NCBI RefSeq assembly: GCF_003319115.1
Contig: NZ_QOHF01000001.1
Coordinates: 62,001 to 126,000 of the forward strand
From: Geodermatophilus sp. TF02-6
Lineage (GTDB): Bacteria; Actinomycetota; Actinomycetes; Mycobacteriales; Geodermatophilaceae
Direction: 5' to 3'
DNA: 64,000 bases
This document shows positions 25,457-34,553 of the stretch, in pieces. Every line of letters starts with the position of its first letter. Positions within the stretch are counted from its first letter, which is position 1. The position numbers and the translations under genes were made by a program. The notes below the pieces were generated by a model. The model worked only from the letters and a program-made list of their open reading frames with translations, was not told where the DNA came from and made no database searches.

Positions 25457-25759
25457 ATGGTCAGGTTGCCGCTCACTCCCGCAGAGGTCGAGCGCGGGCA
25501 GCGCCTCGGTGCCCTGCTGCGTCGCGCCAGGGGGGAACGCTCGATGCTCGACACCGCGCTCGATGCAGGTGTCTCGCCGGAGACCCTTCGGAAGATCGAG
25601 TCTGGTCGCGTAGCCACCCCTGCCTTCCCGACCATCGCGGCAATCGCCGATGTCCTCGGCCTCTCCCTCGATGCAGTGTGGGCCGAGATCAACCAACCCG
25701 AACGTGGTGCTGAACCGACCGGCTCTGGTCGCAACGCACGTGCACGGTTGGCCTCGTGA
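25457..25759 (+). CDS. XRE-family transcriptional regulator
   Basis: The product is 100 residues, almost entirely one Cro/C1-type HTH domain: GQRLGALLRRARGERSMLDTALDAGVSPETLRKIESGRVATPAFPTIAAIADVLGLSLDAVWAEI, residues ~15-80. The short C-terminal tail has no domain. It is divergent from the aminopeptidase gene, with paired TATCCCGGTA repeats between them, so it probably represses itself and map. The ATG is 14 bp after the second repeat. Nothing recognisable lies in the 246 bp that follow. Confidence 0.85.
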   Translation: MVRLPLTPAEVERGQRLGALLRRARGERSMLDTALDAGVSPETLRKIESGRVATPAFPTIAAIADVLGLSLDAVWAEINQPERGAEPTGSGRNARARLAS

Positions 25760-26005
25760 GTCTCGAACCCGCAGGTGCGTTGGAGGCGTCGACGAAGGGG
25801 AACGCGGGGACGCGGCTCTCCATCGACGTCCTCGGTCAGTAGAGCCAGCTCGATCGCCACCGCGCCGGCGAGCACGTGAGCGGGGTCCGTGCGGGCCTCC
25901 GCTGGAGAGCCGGCGGGTGCAGGATGACCCGCGGCCCCGAGCGGCGTGCTGGCCGCTGCGGGATGGGCACACCAGGGCGGCGGTCTCGGGACGAGGAGGT
26001 GCGGG

Positions 26006-26266
26006 ATGGCGCGGCGAGCGCGCTCCGGCCTGCAGGAGGAGCTGCTGCGGTTCCTGCAGCCGCCCGCGCCCCGGCGGGCCCGGTTGCTCAGTGAGCGGAT
26101 CGCCCCGGCACTGGCCGAGGTGGGCCGGGACCTGGCCGGCCGCCCCGCGCAGGAGGTGCTGGCGGCGCTGGACGCCACGGTTCGCGCCGCCGGGGGGACG
26201 CCGGACCGGGCGGCGCTGCAGGAGTTCGCCGAGCAGATCGAGGCCGGGGAGAACCCCTTCGCGTGA
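26006..26266 (+). CDS. Hypothetical 86-residue helical protein
   Basis: The product is 86 residues, basic at the N-terminus (MARRARSGLQEELLRFLQPPAPRRARLLSERI) and then amphipathic helices; no domain is recognised. Support is the ribosome binding site GGAGGTGCGGG just before the ATG and normal high-GC third positions. It stands alone between the XRE gene and a repeat copy. Confidence 0.55.
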   Translation: MARRARSGLQEELLRFLQPPAPRRARLLSERIAPALAEVGRDLAGRPAQEVLAALDATVRAAGGTPDRAALQEFAEQIEAGENPFA

Positions 26267-26343
26267 GCGAGGACGGCTCGCCGGTGCGGACCCCAGGTCT
26301 CCTGCAGGGTCGCCCCGTCCCGAGGCCCCCTCCCGGCTTCCGC

Positions 26344-26404
26344 CGGCCCCTCTGCAGGGTCCCGCTGCGAGCCTGCGAGCAGTGGGGGGCAGAGGGGTCC
26401 TCCC
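26344..26404. repeat. Dispersed GC-rich palindromic repeat, copy 3
   Basis: GGCCCCTCTGCAGGGTCCCG, then GCGAGCCTGCGAGC and GGGGGGCAGAGGGGTCCT end exactly at the stop codon of the next minus-strand gene. The order of words is the same as in the iolB and Gfo/Idh copies. A degenerate extra stretch extends left to about 26290. Confidence 0.7.
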
Positions 26405-26647
26405 TCAACCGAGGCGGAAGAGCTCTCGGCGGGTCTGCCGGTCGAGGATGGCGGCCGCGTCGCTCCCGGTCGGGGCGCGGTCGGTGATCAGGGCGACGAG
26501 GTCGTCACGGTCGGCGGCGGTCGCGTAGTCGGCGAGTTCGCGCTCGAGGACGCGGCGGGCGCGCCGCTGCACGAGGCGACGGCGCAGCGCAGCCGGGAGG
26601 CCCAGGTCGGGGGTGGTGGCGGCGATGGCGAACCCGGTGCCCTGCAT
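26405..26647 (-). CDS. Hypothetical 80-residue protein
   Basis: The product is 80 residues with an Arg-rich helical middle (LRRRLVQRRARRVLERELADYATAADRDDLVALI). No domain is recognised. It follows the GntR gene by 47 bp on the same strand and could be co-transcribed with it. The call rests on frame length, composition and neighbourhood only. Confidence 0.5.
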   Translation of the reverse strand: MQGTGFAIAATTPDLGLPAALRRRLVQRRARRVLERELADYATAADRDDLVALITDRAPTGSDAAAILDRQTRRELFRLG

Positions 26648-26694
26648 GGCTGGATCGTGCCGAGCCCGCGTCCGCGGCGACGGGCTCCGGCTCC

Positions 26695-27432
26695 TCAGCG
26701 CCCGACGAGCGTCGTCTCGAAGTCGTAGCGGGAGGCGCGGTAGACGTGCCGGCCGTATTCGACGGCGACGCCCTGGTCGTCGAAGGCGGTCCGCTGCATG
26801 GTGAGCAGGGCCGCGCGCGGCGGCTCGTCGAGCAGCCGCGCCTCCTCCGCCCGCGCCAGTCGTGCGCCGATGCGTTGGTGGGCGACCCGCAGGTGCACCC
26901 CCTGGGCTCGCAGGTGCTGGTAGAGCCCCCGCTCGGTCAGCTCCTCGACGGTCGGGTCGAAGCGGCCGGGCAGGTGGTTGGTCAGCAGCGCCAGCGGCTC
27001 GCCGCGTGAGCGCCGCAGCCGGCGCACCACCACGATCTCGTCGCCCTCGGTCAGGTCGAGCTCCGCGGCGACGTCGGCGGGGGCGGGCACCCGCTCCAGC
27101 GACAGCACCTCGGTCGTCGGCGCCTCCCCGGCACGGGACAGGTCGTCGTAGAGGCTGGTCAGCTCGACCGAGCGCCGCACGTGGGGCTGGATCACCTGGG
27201 TGCCGACCCCGCGCTTGCGGACCAGCAGCCCCTTGTCGACCAGCTCCTGGACCGCCCGCCGCACCGTCGGCCGGGACAACCCGTAGCGCTGGGCGAGCAG
27301 GATCTCGTTCTCCAGCCGGGAGCCCGCGGGCAGTGCGCCGCCGGCGATGGCTCCTTCGATGGCCTGGGCGAGCTGGAAGTACAGCGGCGTCGGGCTGGAG
27401 CGGTCGATGTCGAAGGTGAGCACGGGTGTCAC
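26695..27432 (-). CDS. GntR-family (HutC/UTRA) regulator, probable inositol repressor
   Basis: The product is 245 residues. Residues ~10-75 are a GntR winged helix (LPAGSRLENEILLAQRYGLSRPTVRRAVQELVDKGLLVRKRGVGTQV). Residues ~95-240 are a UTRA ligand-binding domain (GDEIVVVRRLRRSRGEPLALLTNHLP). It is divergent from the iol operon, 221 bp from iolC, and is most likely the repressor of inositol catabolism that responds to a pathway intermediate. A site TGTCCTGACA in the gap, and a related palindrome before the ABC importer at 58729, are its likely targets. Confidence 0.85.
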   Translation of the reverse strand: MTPVLTFDIDRSSPTPLYFQLAQAIEGAIAGGALPAGSRLENEILLAQRYGLSRPTVRRAVQELVDKGLLVRKRGVGTQVIQPHVRRSVELTSLYDDLSRAGEAPTTEVLSLERVPAPADVAAELDLTEGDEIVVVRRLRRSRGEPLALLTNHLPGRFDPTVEELTERGLYQHLRAQGVHLRVAHQRIGARLARAEEARLLDEPPRAALLTMQRTAFDDQGVAVEYGRHVYRASRYDFETTLVGR

Positions 27433-27566
27433 GGATCCCTCCTCGGCTGCCGGCGCCGCGCGGGCTCGGCCCGACTCGTCGCCCGCGGCGTCATGATCGC
27501 ACCTCTTGCGCCCCTCTTGTCCTCACCTCATCGGGGTAAGCCGACATGAGTACGTCCGTATGCCTT

Positions 27567-27589
27567 TATGTCCTGACAAAGTATTGACA
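27567..27589. promoter_or_regulatory. Putative IolR-type operator and -35 box before iolC
   Basis: TATGTCCTGACAAA (27567-27580) contains TGTCCTGACA, which fits the KGWCHTRACA consensus I recall for Corynebacterium IolR, also a GntR protein. TTGACA follows at 27584-27589 as a -35 candidate; no strong -10 is evident. A further TACGTCCGTA lies at 27551. The same half-site TATGTCC reappears as a perfect palindrome at 58729. Confidence 0.6.
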
Positions 27590-27653
27590 CTCTCCTGTGT
27601 CGGGGAGCACAGTTCTCTCGGACGTGCACGACGAGCGGGAGGACGGGAGCGCC

Positions 27654-28628
27654 GTGGCACACGCCGTCGACGTGCTGGTGATGGGGCGCAGCGGGGTGGA
27701 CGTCTACCCCCTGCAGATCGGCGTCGGGCTCGAGGACGTCGAGACGTTCGGCAAGTTCCTCGGCGGCAGCGCCGCCAACGTGGCGGTCGCGGCCGCGCGC
27801 CTCGGGCGTCGCACCGCCCTGGTCACCGGGGTCGGCGACGACCCCTTCGGCCGGTTCGTGCGCCGGGCGCTGCGCGACCTCGGCGTCGACGACCGCCACG
27901 TCGTGGTCGACCCCGCCCACCCGACGCCGGTCACCTTCTGCGAGGTCTTCCCGCCCGACGACTTCCCGCTGTACTTCTACCGCCGGCCCACCGCGCCGGA
28001 CCTGCAGCTGCACCCGGAGGACCTCGACCTGGACGCGGCCCGGGACGCCGGCCTGTTCTGGGCGACGGTGACCGGCCTGTCCGAGGAGCCGAGCCGCTCG
28101 GCGCACCACGCCGCGTGGGAGGCCCGGGGTCGACGCCGGCACACCGTGCTCGACCTGGACTACCGGCCGATGTTCTGGGTCTCGCGCGAGGAGGCGACCG
28201 CCCAGGTCCGCGCGGCCCTCCCGTACGTGACCGTCGCCGTCGGCAACCGCGAGGAGTGCGAGGTCGCCGTCGGCGAGACCGACCCCGACCGGGCCGCCGA
28301 CGCGCTGCTCGATGCCGGGGTGGAGCTGGCCGTCGTCAAGCAGGGGCCCCGGGGCGTCCTCGGCCGGACCCGCACCGAGCGGGTCGTCGTCCCGCCCACG
28401 CCGGTCGAGGTGGTCAACGGCCTCGGCGCCGGCGACGCCTTCGGCGGGTCGCTGTGCCACGGGCTGCTCGCCGGCCTCCCGCTGGAGCACCTCCTGCGCA
28501 ACGCCAACGCCGCCGGCGCCATCGTCGCCTCCCGGCTGGAGTGCTCCACCGCCATGCCGACCACGGCCGAGATCGACGCCCATGTCAAGGCCTCCGTCGC
28601 CGCCTCCCTGGAGAGCACCCGTGTCTGA
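27654..28628 (+). CDS. iolC: 5-dehydro-2-deoxygluconokinase
   Basis: The product is 324 residues of the PfkB/ribokinase family. It has VLVMGRSGVDVYPLQIGVGLEDVETFGKFLGGSAANVAVAAARLG at the N-terminus, the hallmark of IolC, and GLGAGDAFGGSLCHGLL with the catalytic Asp near the C-terminus. It phosphorylates 5-dehydro-2-deoxy-D-gluconate. The GTG at 27654, right before the conserved core and after GGAGGACGGGAG, is preferred; GTG at 27597 would overlap the promoter. It is the first gene of the iol operon and overlaps the next gene by 8 bp. Confidence 0.93.
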   Translation: MAHAVDVLVMGRSGVDVYPLQIGVGLEDVETFGKFLGGSAANVAVAAARLGRRTALVTGVGDDPFGRFVRRALRDLGVDDRHVVVDPAHPTPVTFCEVFPPDDFPLYFYRRPTAPDLQLHPEDLDLDAARDAGLFWATVTGLSEEPSRSAHHAAWEARGRRRHTVLDLDYRPMFWVSREEATAQVRAALPYVTVAVGNREECEVAVGETDPDRAADALLDAGVELAVVKQGPRGVLGRTRTERVVVPPTPVEVVNGLGAGDAFGGSLCHGLLAGLPLEHLLRNANAAGAIVASRLECSTAMPTTAEIDAHVKASVAASLESTRV

Positions 28629-29535
28629 CACCGTCCTGTCCCCCGCCCCGGTCCGCCCGCTGTGCACGACCTGTGCCGAGGTCACCGAGCTGCGCAGCCG
28701 GCACCCGGAGGCCATCGGTCGTGCACTGGCCGCCCGCCGACGCCGGCCGGCCTTCCTCCCCGAGGACGGACGGCTGATGCTCGTCGCCGCCGACCACCCC
28801 GCCCGCGGGGCGCTGTCGGCCCAGGGACGGCCGACCGCGATGAACAGCCGCACCGACATGCTCGACCGGCTGCAGACCGCCCTGGCCCGCCCCGGCGTCG
28901 ACGGCCTGCTGGCCACCGCCGACATCGCCGAGGACCTGCTGCTCCTGGGCGCGCTCGAGGACAAGGTCGTGGTCGCCTCGATGAACCGCGGCGGGCTGGC
29001 CGGTGCCAGCTTCGAGCTGGACGACCGCATGACCGGCTACGACGTCGCCGGCGTGGTGGAGGCCCGCTTCGACGCGGCCAAGATGCTCAACCGGATCGAC
29101 CTCGACGACCCGGGCACGGTCGGGATGCTGGAGCGCTCCGGCCGGGCGGTCACCGACCTGGCCCGCGCCGGGGTCGTGGCGATGCTCGAGCCGTTCCTGT
29201 CCCGGCGGGTCGACGGCCGGGTCACCAACGACCTGTCCCCCGACGCGGTCATCAAGTCCGTGCACATCGCGCAGGGGCTCGGGGCCACCTCGGCCTACAC
29301 CTGGCTGAAGCTGCCGGTGGTCGCCGAGATGGAGCGGGTCATGGACGCCACCACCCTGCCCACGCTGCTGCTGGGTGGAGACCCCTCCCGCCGGCCCGAG
29401 GAGACCTACGCCAGCTGGCGCGAGGCCCTCGCCCTGCCGGCCGTGCGCGGCCTCGTCGTCGGCCGCACGCTCCTCTACCCGCCGGACGGCGACGTCGCGG
29501 GCGCCGTGGACACCGCCGTCGCCCTCGTGCATTGA
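28621..29535 (+). CDS. Cgl0158-type (beta/alpha)8-barrel aldolase of inositol catabolism
   Basis: The product is 304 residues of the DhnA/class I aldolase type: LMLVAADHPARGALSAQGRPTAMNSR, then VVVASMNRGGLAGASFELDDRMTGYDV and SAYTWLKLPVV with the probable Schiff-base Lys. The family is found in actinobacterial iol clusters, in the place taken by IolJ in Bacillus. It presumably splits the phosphorylated 2-deoxy-5-keto-gluconate into dihydroxyacetone phosphate and malonate semialdehyde. It overlaps iolC by 8 bp. Confidence 0.82.
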   Translation: MSDTVLSPAPVRPLCTTCAEVTELRSRHPEAIGRALAARRRRPAFLPEDGRLMLVAADHPARGALSAQGRPTAMNSRTDMLDRLQTALARPGVDGLLATADIAEDLLLLGALEDKVVVASMNRGGLAGASFELDDRMTGYDVAGVVEARFDAAKMLNRIDLDDPGTVGMLERSGRAVTDLARAGVVAMLEPFLSRRVDGRVTNDLSPDAVIKSVHIAQGLGATSAYTWLKLPVVAEMERVMDATTLPTLLLGGDPSRRPEETYASWREALALPAVRGLVVGRTLLYPPDGDVAGAVDTAVALVH

Positions 29536-29545
29536 GGAGCCGTCG

Positions 29546-30532
29546 ATGAAGGCACGGGCCGACGGCCCCCTTGCAGGGGCCCGCCGCGAGCTTGCGAGGG
29601 ATGAGGAGGACGGGGTCCTTCTGGGGGGGCAAGGGGGTCCTTCAACGCTGCACCTGCCCGCCGGCACCGCCGCCGCCGGCCCGTACGCCCTCGAGGTGAC
29701 ACCGGAGTCCGCCGGCTGGGGGCACTCGAGCCTGCGCGTGCTCGACCTGCCCGCCGGCGGGGAGCACACCCTGGACACCGGCCCCGACGAGGTCGTCGTC
29801 GTCCCGCTGGAGGGCGGCCTGACCGTCGAGTGCGACGGGGAGGTGTTGACCCTCGCCGGGCGCAGCGGCGTCTTCGCCGGCCCCACCGACTTCGCCTACC
29901 TGCCCCTCGGGGCCACGGCGACGCTGTCCAGCCGGGACGGCGGGCGCTTCGCGCTCTGCGGCGCCCGCGCCCGCCGGCGGCTGCCGGTGCGCTACGGTCC
30001 CGCCGCGGACGTCCCGGTCGAGCTGCGCGGCGCCGGCCGGTGCAGCCGCCAGGTGAACAACTTCGCCACCGCCGACGTCTTCGCGGCCGACGCGCTCATC
30101 GCCTGCGAGGTCATCACCCCCGGCGGCAACTGGTCGTCCTACCCGCCGCACAAGCACGACGAGACCTCCGAGACCGAGACCGAGCTCGAGGAGATCTACT
30201 ACTTCGAGGTCGCGCCCGGGCCGCAGGGCCAGCCCGGTATGGCCTACCAGCGGGTCTACGGGACTCCCGAGCGGCCGATCGACGTGCTGGCCGAGGTGCG
30301 CGACCGCGACGTCGTCCTCATCCCCCACGGGTGGCACGGCCCGTCGATCGCCGCCCCCGGCCACGACCTCTACTACCTCAACGTCATGGCCGGCCCCGGG
30401 CCCGAGCGCGCCTGGCGGATCGTCGACGACCCCGAGCACGCGTGGATCCGCGGCACCTGGGCGGCCGAGGACGTCGACCCGCGCCTGCCCCTGCACGCCC
30501 CTGTCAACCCGAACGGAGGGCCCCGACCGTGA
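29546..30532 (+). CDS. iolB: 5-deoxy-glucuronate isomerase with repeat-encoded N-terminus
   Basis: The product is 328 residues of bicupin. The conserved core begins at about residue 34 (LHLPAGTAAAGPYALEVTPESAGWGHSSLRVLDLPAG) and includes NWSSYPPHKHDETSETETELEEIYYFEV with the metal ligands and PHGWHGPSIAAPGHDLYYLNVMAGP. It isomerises 5-deoxy-glucuronate to 5-dehydro-2-deoxygluconate. Residues ~7-33 are not part of the family; they are read through a copy of the dispersed repeat. The ATG at 29546 follows GAGGAGC. No good start exists between the repeat and the core. It overlaps iolD by 4 bp. Confidence 0.9.
   Translation: MKARADGPLAGARRELARDEEDGVLLGGQGGPSTLHLPAGTAAAGPYALEVTPESAGWGHSSLRVLDLPAGGEHTLDTGPDEVVVVPLEGGLTVECDGEVLTLAGRSGVFAGPTDFAYLPLGATATLSSRDGGRFALCGARARRRLPVRYGPAADVPVELRGAGRCSRQVNNFATADVFAADALIACEVITPGGNWSSYPPHKHDETSETETELEEIYYFEVAPGPQGQPGMAYQRVYGTPERPIDVLAEVRDRDVVLIPHGWHGPSIAAPGHDLYYLNVMAGPGPERAWRIVDDPEHAWIRGTWAAEDVDPRLPLHAPVNPNGGPRP
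29564..29645. repeat. Dispersed repeat copy inside iolB
   Basis: GGCCCCCTTGCAGGGGCCCGC and the following GCGAGCTTGCGAG, GACGGGGTCCTTC and GGGGGTCCTTC words match the intergenic copies, above all the one at 1482. The 82-bp copy has no stop in the iolB frame and ends directly before the conserved IolB core, so it supplies the protein's N-terminus. Confidence 0.85.
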
Positions 30533-32457
30533 GCGAGTACCCGCCGCCGGCAGCTCCTGAGACCGTGCGGCTGACTGTCTCCCAGGCCGTCGTCCGCTTC
30601 CTCGCCGCGCAGTACACCGAGCGCGACGGACAGCGGCAGCGGCTGTTCGCCGGCTGCCTGGGCATCTTCGGCCACGGCAACGTCGCCGGCCTGGGCCAGG
30701 CGCTGCTGCAGGCCGAGCTGGAAGACCCCGGCGCGCTCCCGTACGTGCTGGGCCGCAACGAGCAGGCCATGGTGCACACCGCGGTCGCCTACGCGCGGAC
30801 CAAGGACCGGCTGCAGACCTGGGCGGTGTCCACCAGCATCGGGCCGGGCTCGACCAACATGGTCACGGGCGCCGCGCTGGCCACGGTCAACCGGCTGCCG
30901 GTCCTGCTGCTGCCCGCCGACACCTTCGCCACGCGCAGCGCCGGGGCGCTGCTGCAGGAGCTGGAGCGCCCCGACTCCGGCGACGTCAGCGTCAACGACG
31001 CCTTCCGCCCGGTGTCGCGCTACTTCGACCGGGTGCACCGGCCCGAGGAGCTGCCCGGCGCGCTGCTCTCGGCGATGCGGGTGCTCACCGACCCGGCCGA
31101 GACCGGCGCGGTCACCGTCTGCCTGCCGCAGGACGTGCAGGCCGAGGCGTTCGACTGGCCGGTCGAGCTGTTCGCCGAGCGCACCTGGCACGTGGCCCGC
31201 CCCGTGCCCGAGCCCGCCGCGCTGGCCCGCGCGGTCGAGGTCATCCGCTCCGCCCGCCGGCCGCTGGTCGTCGCCGGCGGCGGGGTGATCTACTCGCACG
31301 CCACCGAGGCGCTGGACGCCTTCGTCTCGGCCACCGGCATCCCGGTCGGGCAGACCCAGGCCGGCAAGGGGGCCCTGGCCTACGACCACCCGCAGTCGGT
31401 GGGCGCCATCGGCTCGACCGGGACGACGGCGGCCAACGCGCTGGCCCGCCAGGCCGACGTGGTCATCGGCATCGGCACCCGCTACCAGGACTTCACCACC
31501 GCCTCGCGCACCGCGTTCAACGACCCGGACGTGCGGTTCGTCAACGTCAACGTCGCCGCGATGGACGCGGTCAAGCACGCCGGCGTCATGGTGCAGGCCG
31601 ACGCCCGCGAGACGCTGACCGCGCTGACCGACGCGCTCGCCGGCTGGTCGGTCGACGACGCCCACCGGCAGCGCACCGCCGAGCTGAGAGACGCCTGGGA
31701 GGCCACCGTCGAGGCCGCCTACCACCCCGAGGTGCCCAGCGCCGGCGAAGGCGGGCTCACCCAGAACGAGGTCATCGGCATCGTCAACGCCGTCTCCGCG
31801 CCCCGCGACGTGGTGGTCTGCGCCGCCGGGTCGATGCCCGGCGACCTGCACAAGATGTGGCGGGTCCGCGACCCCAAGGGCTACCACGTCGAGTACGGCT
31901 ACTCGTGCATGGGCTACGAGATCCCCGGCGGCATCGGCATCCGGATGGCCGCCCCCGACCGCGACGTCTTCGTCATGATCGGCGACGGCTCGTACCTGAT
32001 GATGCCGACCGAGCTGGTCACCGCCGTCCAGGAGGGCGTCAAGATCGTCGTCGTCCTGGTGCAGAACCACGGGTTCGCCTCCATCGGCGCGCTGTCCGAG
32101 ATGCTCGGCTCGCAGCGCTTCGGCACCCGCTACCGGTACCGCGCGGCCAACGGCCGGCTCGAGGGCGACGTGCTCCCGGTCGACCTGGCCGCCAACGCGG
32201 CCAGCCTCGGCGTCGACGTCCTCGTCGCCCAGGACGGGCCCAGCTTCGAGGCCGCCCTGCGCAAGGCCAAGGCCGGCGACCGGACGACGGTGGTGCACGT
32301 CGAGACCGACCCGCTCGTCGACGCGCCGTCGAGCGAGTCGTGGTGGGACGTGCCGGTCGGCGAGGTCTCCACGCTGGAGAGCACGCAGGAGGCCCGCGCC
32401 GTCTACGACCGCTGGAAGGCCGTCCAGCGTCCCTTCCTGAACCCGTCCCAGCCCTGA
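30529..32457 (+). CDS. iolD: 3D-(3,5/4)-trihydroxycyclohexane-1,2-dione hydrolase
   Basis: The product is 642 residues of a ThDP-dependent enzyme. The N-terminal PYR domain has [22 protein letters not shown] and [15 protein letters not shown]. The central domain is around residues 215-350. The C-terminal PP domain carries [19 protein letters not shown], then [18 protein letters not shown], the GDG...N cofactor motif. It opens the diketo ring to 5-deoxy-glucuronate. GTG at 30529 overlaps the iolB stop (GTGA). Confidence 0.95.
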   Translation: MSEYPPPAAPETVRLTVSQAVVRFLAAQYTERDGQRQRLFAGCLGIFGHGNVAGLGQALLQAELEDPGALPYVLGRNEQAMVHTAVAYARTKDRLQTWAVSTSIGPGSTNMVTGAALATVNRLPVLLLPADTFATRSAGALLQELERPDSGDVSVNDAFRPVSRYFDRVHRPEELPGALLSAMRVLTDPAETGAVTVCLPQDVQAEAFDWPVELFAERTWHVARPVPEPAALARAVEVIRSARRPLVVAGGGVIYSHATEALDAFVSATGIPVGQTQAGKGALAYDHPQSVGAIGSTGTTAANALARQADVVIGIGTRYQDFTTASRTAFNDPDVRFVNVNVAAMDAVKHAGVMVQADARETLTALTDALAGWSVDDAHRQRTAELRDAWEATVEAAYHPEVPSAGEGGLTQNEVIGIVNAVSAPRDVVVCAAGSMPGDLHKMWRVRDPKGYHVEYGYSCMGYEIPGGIGIRMAAPDRDVFVMIGDGSYLMMPTELVTAVQEGVKIVVVLVQNHGFASIGALSEMLGSQRFGTRYRYRAANGRLEGDVLPVDLAANAASLGVDVLVAQDGPSFEAALRKAKAGDRTTVVHVETDPLVDAPSSESWWDVPVGEVSTLESTQEARAVYDRWKAVQRPFLNPSQP

Positions 32458-32481
32458 CCCACCGTCCCAGAGGAGGAATGC

Positions 32482-33483
32482 ATGAGCGCGGACAGCCAGG
32501 TGGCGCCTACACCGCAGCAGGAGACCGGCCACACCCCGAGCCGCAGCCGGATCCGGGTCGGGTCGGCACCCGACTCGTGGGGCGTCTGGTTCCCCGACGA
32601 CCCGGCACAGGTGCCCTGGCAGCGCTTCCTCGACGAGGTCAGCGCCTGCGGCTACGAGTGGATCGAACTCGGCCCCTACGGCTACCTGCCCACCGACCCT
32701 TCCCGGCTGTCCGACGAGCTCACCGCCCGCGGTCTGCAGGTGTCGGCCGGCACCGTCTTCGAGCACCTCCACCGACCCGACTCCTGGGACGCCGTGTGGA
32801 GCCAGGTCAAGGACGTCGCCGCGCTGACCCAGGCCATGGGCGGCACCCACGTCGTCGTCATCCCCGACACCTTCCGCGACCAGAAGACCGGGGCCGACGT
32901 CGAGTCCCGCGACCTGACCCCCGAGCAGTGGCAGGCCAAGACCACCGGCGTGACCCGGCTCGGGAAGGCGGTGCAGGAGGAGTACGGGCTGTCCATCGCC
33001 TTCCACCCGCACGCCGAGACGCACGTGGGCTGGCAGCGCGACATCGAGCGGTTCCTCGCCGACACCGACCCGCAGTACGTGCCGCTGTGCCTGGACACCG
33101 GGCACGTCAGCTACTACCGCGGGGACAACCTCGAGCTGATCAACCGCTACCCGGAGCGGATCGGCTACCTGCACCTCAAGCAGGTCGACCCGGCCGTCAT
33201 CGACCGCGTCCTGGAGGAGGACATCGTCTGGCCCGAGGCGGTGCGGATGGGCGCGATGACCGAGCCGCCGAACGGCGTCCCGGCCTACCCGCCGCTGTTC
33301 GAGGCGATCGAGGAGCACGGGCTGGACGTCTTCGCCATCGTCGAGCACGACCTGTACCCGTGCCCGCCCGACGTGCCCCTCCCCATCGCCCGGCGCACCC
33401 ACCGCTACATCGGCTCCTGTGGCTTCCCGTCGCTGCAGGTCGGCATCCCGAGGACCCCGACCGCCGAGGAGGGCCGCGCGTGA
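32482..33483 (+). CDS. iolE: myo-Inosose-2 dehydratase
   Basis: The product is 333 residues of an AP-endonuclease-2-type TIM barrel with [17 protein letters not shown] at the start, [25 protein letters not shown] (metal ligands), [11 protein letters not shown] and [12 protein letters not shown]. It dehydrates 2-keto-myo-inositol to the trihydroxycyclohexanedione. The ATG follows AGAGGAGGAATGC. It overlaps the downstream dehydrogenase by 4 bp. The first ~25 residues are a non-conserved polar extension. Confidence 0.94.
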   Translation: MSADSQVAPTPQQETGHTPSRSRIRVGSAPDSWGVWFPDDPAQVPWQRFLDEVSACGYEWIELGPYGYLPTDPSRLSDELTARGLQVSAGTVFEHLHRPDSWDAVWSQVKDVAALTQAMGGTHVVVIPDTFRDQKTGADVESRDLTPEQWQAKTTGVTRLGKAVQEEYGLSIAFHPHAETHVGWQRDIERFLADTDPQYVPLCLDTGHVSYYRGDNLELINRYPERIGYLHLKQVDPAVIDRVLEEDIVWPEAVRMGAMTEPPNGVPAYPPLFEAIEEHGLDVFAIVEHDLYPCPPDVPLPIARRTHRYIGSCGFPSLQVGIPRTPTAEEGRA

Positions 33484-34553
33484 CCACCACCGAGACACAG
33501 GCCGGGGTCCTCCCGGCGATGGCCGAGGTACCCGCCGCCGAGCTGCGCGTCGCCGTGCTGGGCGTGGGGCTCATGGGCGCCGACCACGTGGCCCGGCTGT
33601 ACAGCCGCACGTCCGGCGCCCGGGTCGTCGCGGTCAGCGACGCGTTCGAGGACAAGGCCGCGTCCGTGGCCGCCGAGGTGCCCGGCTGCCGGGTGGTCGC
33701 CGACCCGCTGGCCGCGATCGCCGACGACGAGGTCGACGCCGTCGTCGTCGCCACGCCCGGGCAGTTCCACGAGCAGCAGGTGCTCGCCTGCATCGAGCAG
33801 GGCAAGCCGGTGCTCTGCGAGAAGCCGCTGACCATGGACGCGGACAGCTCGCTGCGGCTCGTGCGGGCCGAGGAGGAGCACGCCGCCCGCACCGGACGCC
33901 GGCTCGTGCAGGTCGGCTTCATGCGGCGCTTCGACCCCGAGTACGCCGAGCTCAAGGCGCTGATCGCCTCCGGGGGGATCGGCGAGCCGCTGGTCGTGCA
34001 CTGCGCGCACCGCAACGCCGGCGTCCACCCGCACTTCACCACCGAGATGATGATCAGCGACTCGGTCGTGCACGAGGTCGACGTCACCCGGTTCCTGCTC
34101 GACGAGGAGATCGCTGCGGTGACCGTGCTGCGGCCCCGGGCCAGCCGGCACGCGGCGGCCGGGCGGTCCGACCCGCTGCTGGTGCTGCTCGAGACCACGA
34201 GCGGCCGCGTGGTCGACGTCGAGTGCTTCGTCGGCACCGGCGTGGGCTACGAGGTGCGCACCGAGGTGGTCGGCGAGGACGGCAGCGCGATGATCGGCCT
34301 GGACGCCGGCCTGGTCCGCACCGCCGGCGGCTCGTCGGGGGCGACCCGGTCGACGGGCATCGCGCCGGACTTCCGCCAGCGCTTCGGCCGGGCCTACGAC
34401 ATCGAGCTGCAGCGGTGGGTCGACGCCGCCCGCCGCGGCACCGTCGACGGCCCGGGCGCGTGGGACGGCTACGCCGCCCAGGCCGTCTGCGCGGCCGGTG
34501 TGGAGGCGCTGCGCTCCGGGCAGCGCACGGAGGTCCGGATGGAGGCACGGTGA
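33480..34553 (+). CDS. iolG: Gfo/Idh/MocA dehydrogenase, inositol 2-dehydrogenase-like
   Basis: The product is 357 residues. The Rossmann motif is [17 protein letters not shown] near residue 22, followed by LCEKPLTMD with the catalytic Lys, [19 protein letters not shown] and [14 protein letters not shown], then [13 protein letters not shown] with Asp/His catalytic positions. This pattern is typical of actinobacterial inositol 2-dehydrogenases, which oxidise myo-inositol to 2-keto-myo-inositol. It sits between iolE and a TIM-barrel isomerase with 4-bp overlaps on both sides. Which of the island's six related dehydrogenases is the main IolG is not certain, but this one lies in the core operon. 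Confidence 0.85.
   Translation: MTTTETQAGVLPAMAEVPAAELRVAVLGVGLMGADHVARLYSRTSGARVVAVSDAFEDKAASVAAEVPGCRVVADPLAAIADDEVDAVVVATPGQFHEQQVLACIEQGKPVLCEKPLTMDADSSLRLVRAEEEHAARTGRRLVQVGFMRRFDPEYAELKALIASGGIGEPLVVHCAHRNAGVHPHFTTEMMISDSVVHEVDVTRFLLDEEIAAVTVLRPRASRHAAAGRSDPLLVLLETTSGRVVDVECFVGTGVGYEVRTEVVGEDGSAMIGLDAGLVRTAGGSSGATRSTGIAPDFRQRFGRAYDIELQRWVDAARRGTVDGPGAWDGYAAQAVCAAGVEALRSGQRTEVRMEAR

Noticed and set aside
30373-33498. Long minus-strand open frame opposite iolD and iolE
   Set aside because: Antisense shadow of strongly conserved genes; no domain or ribosome binding site.
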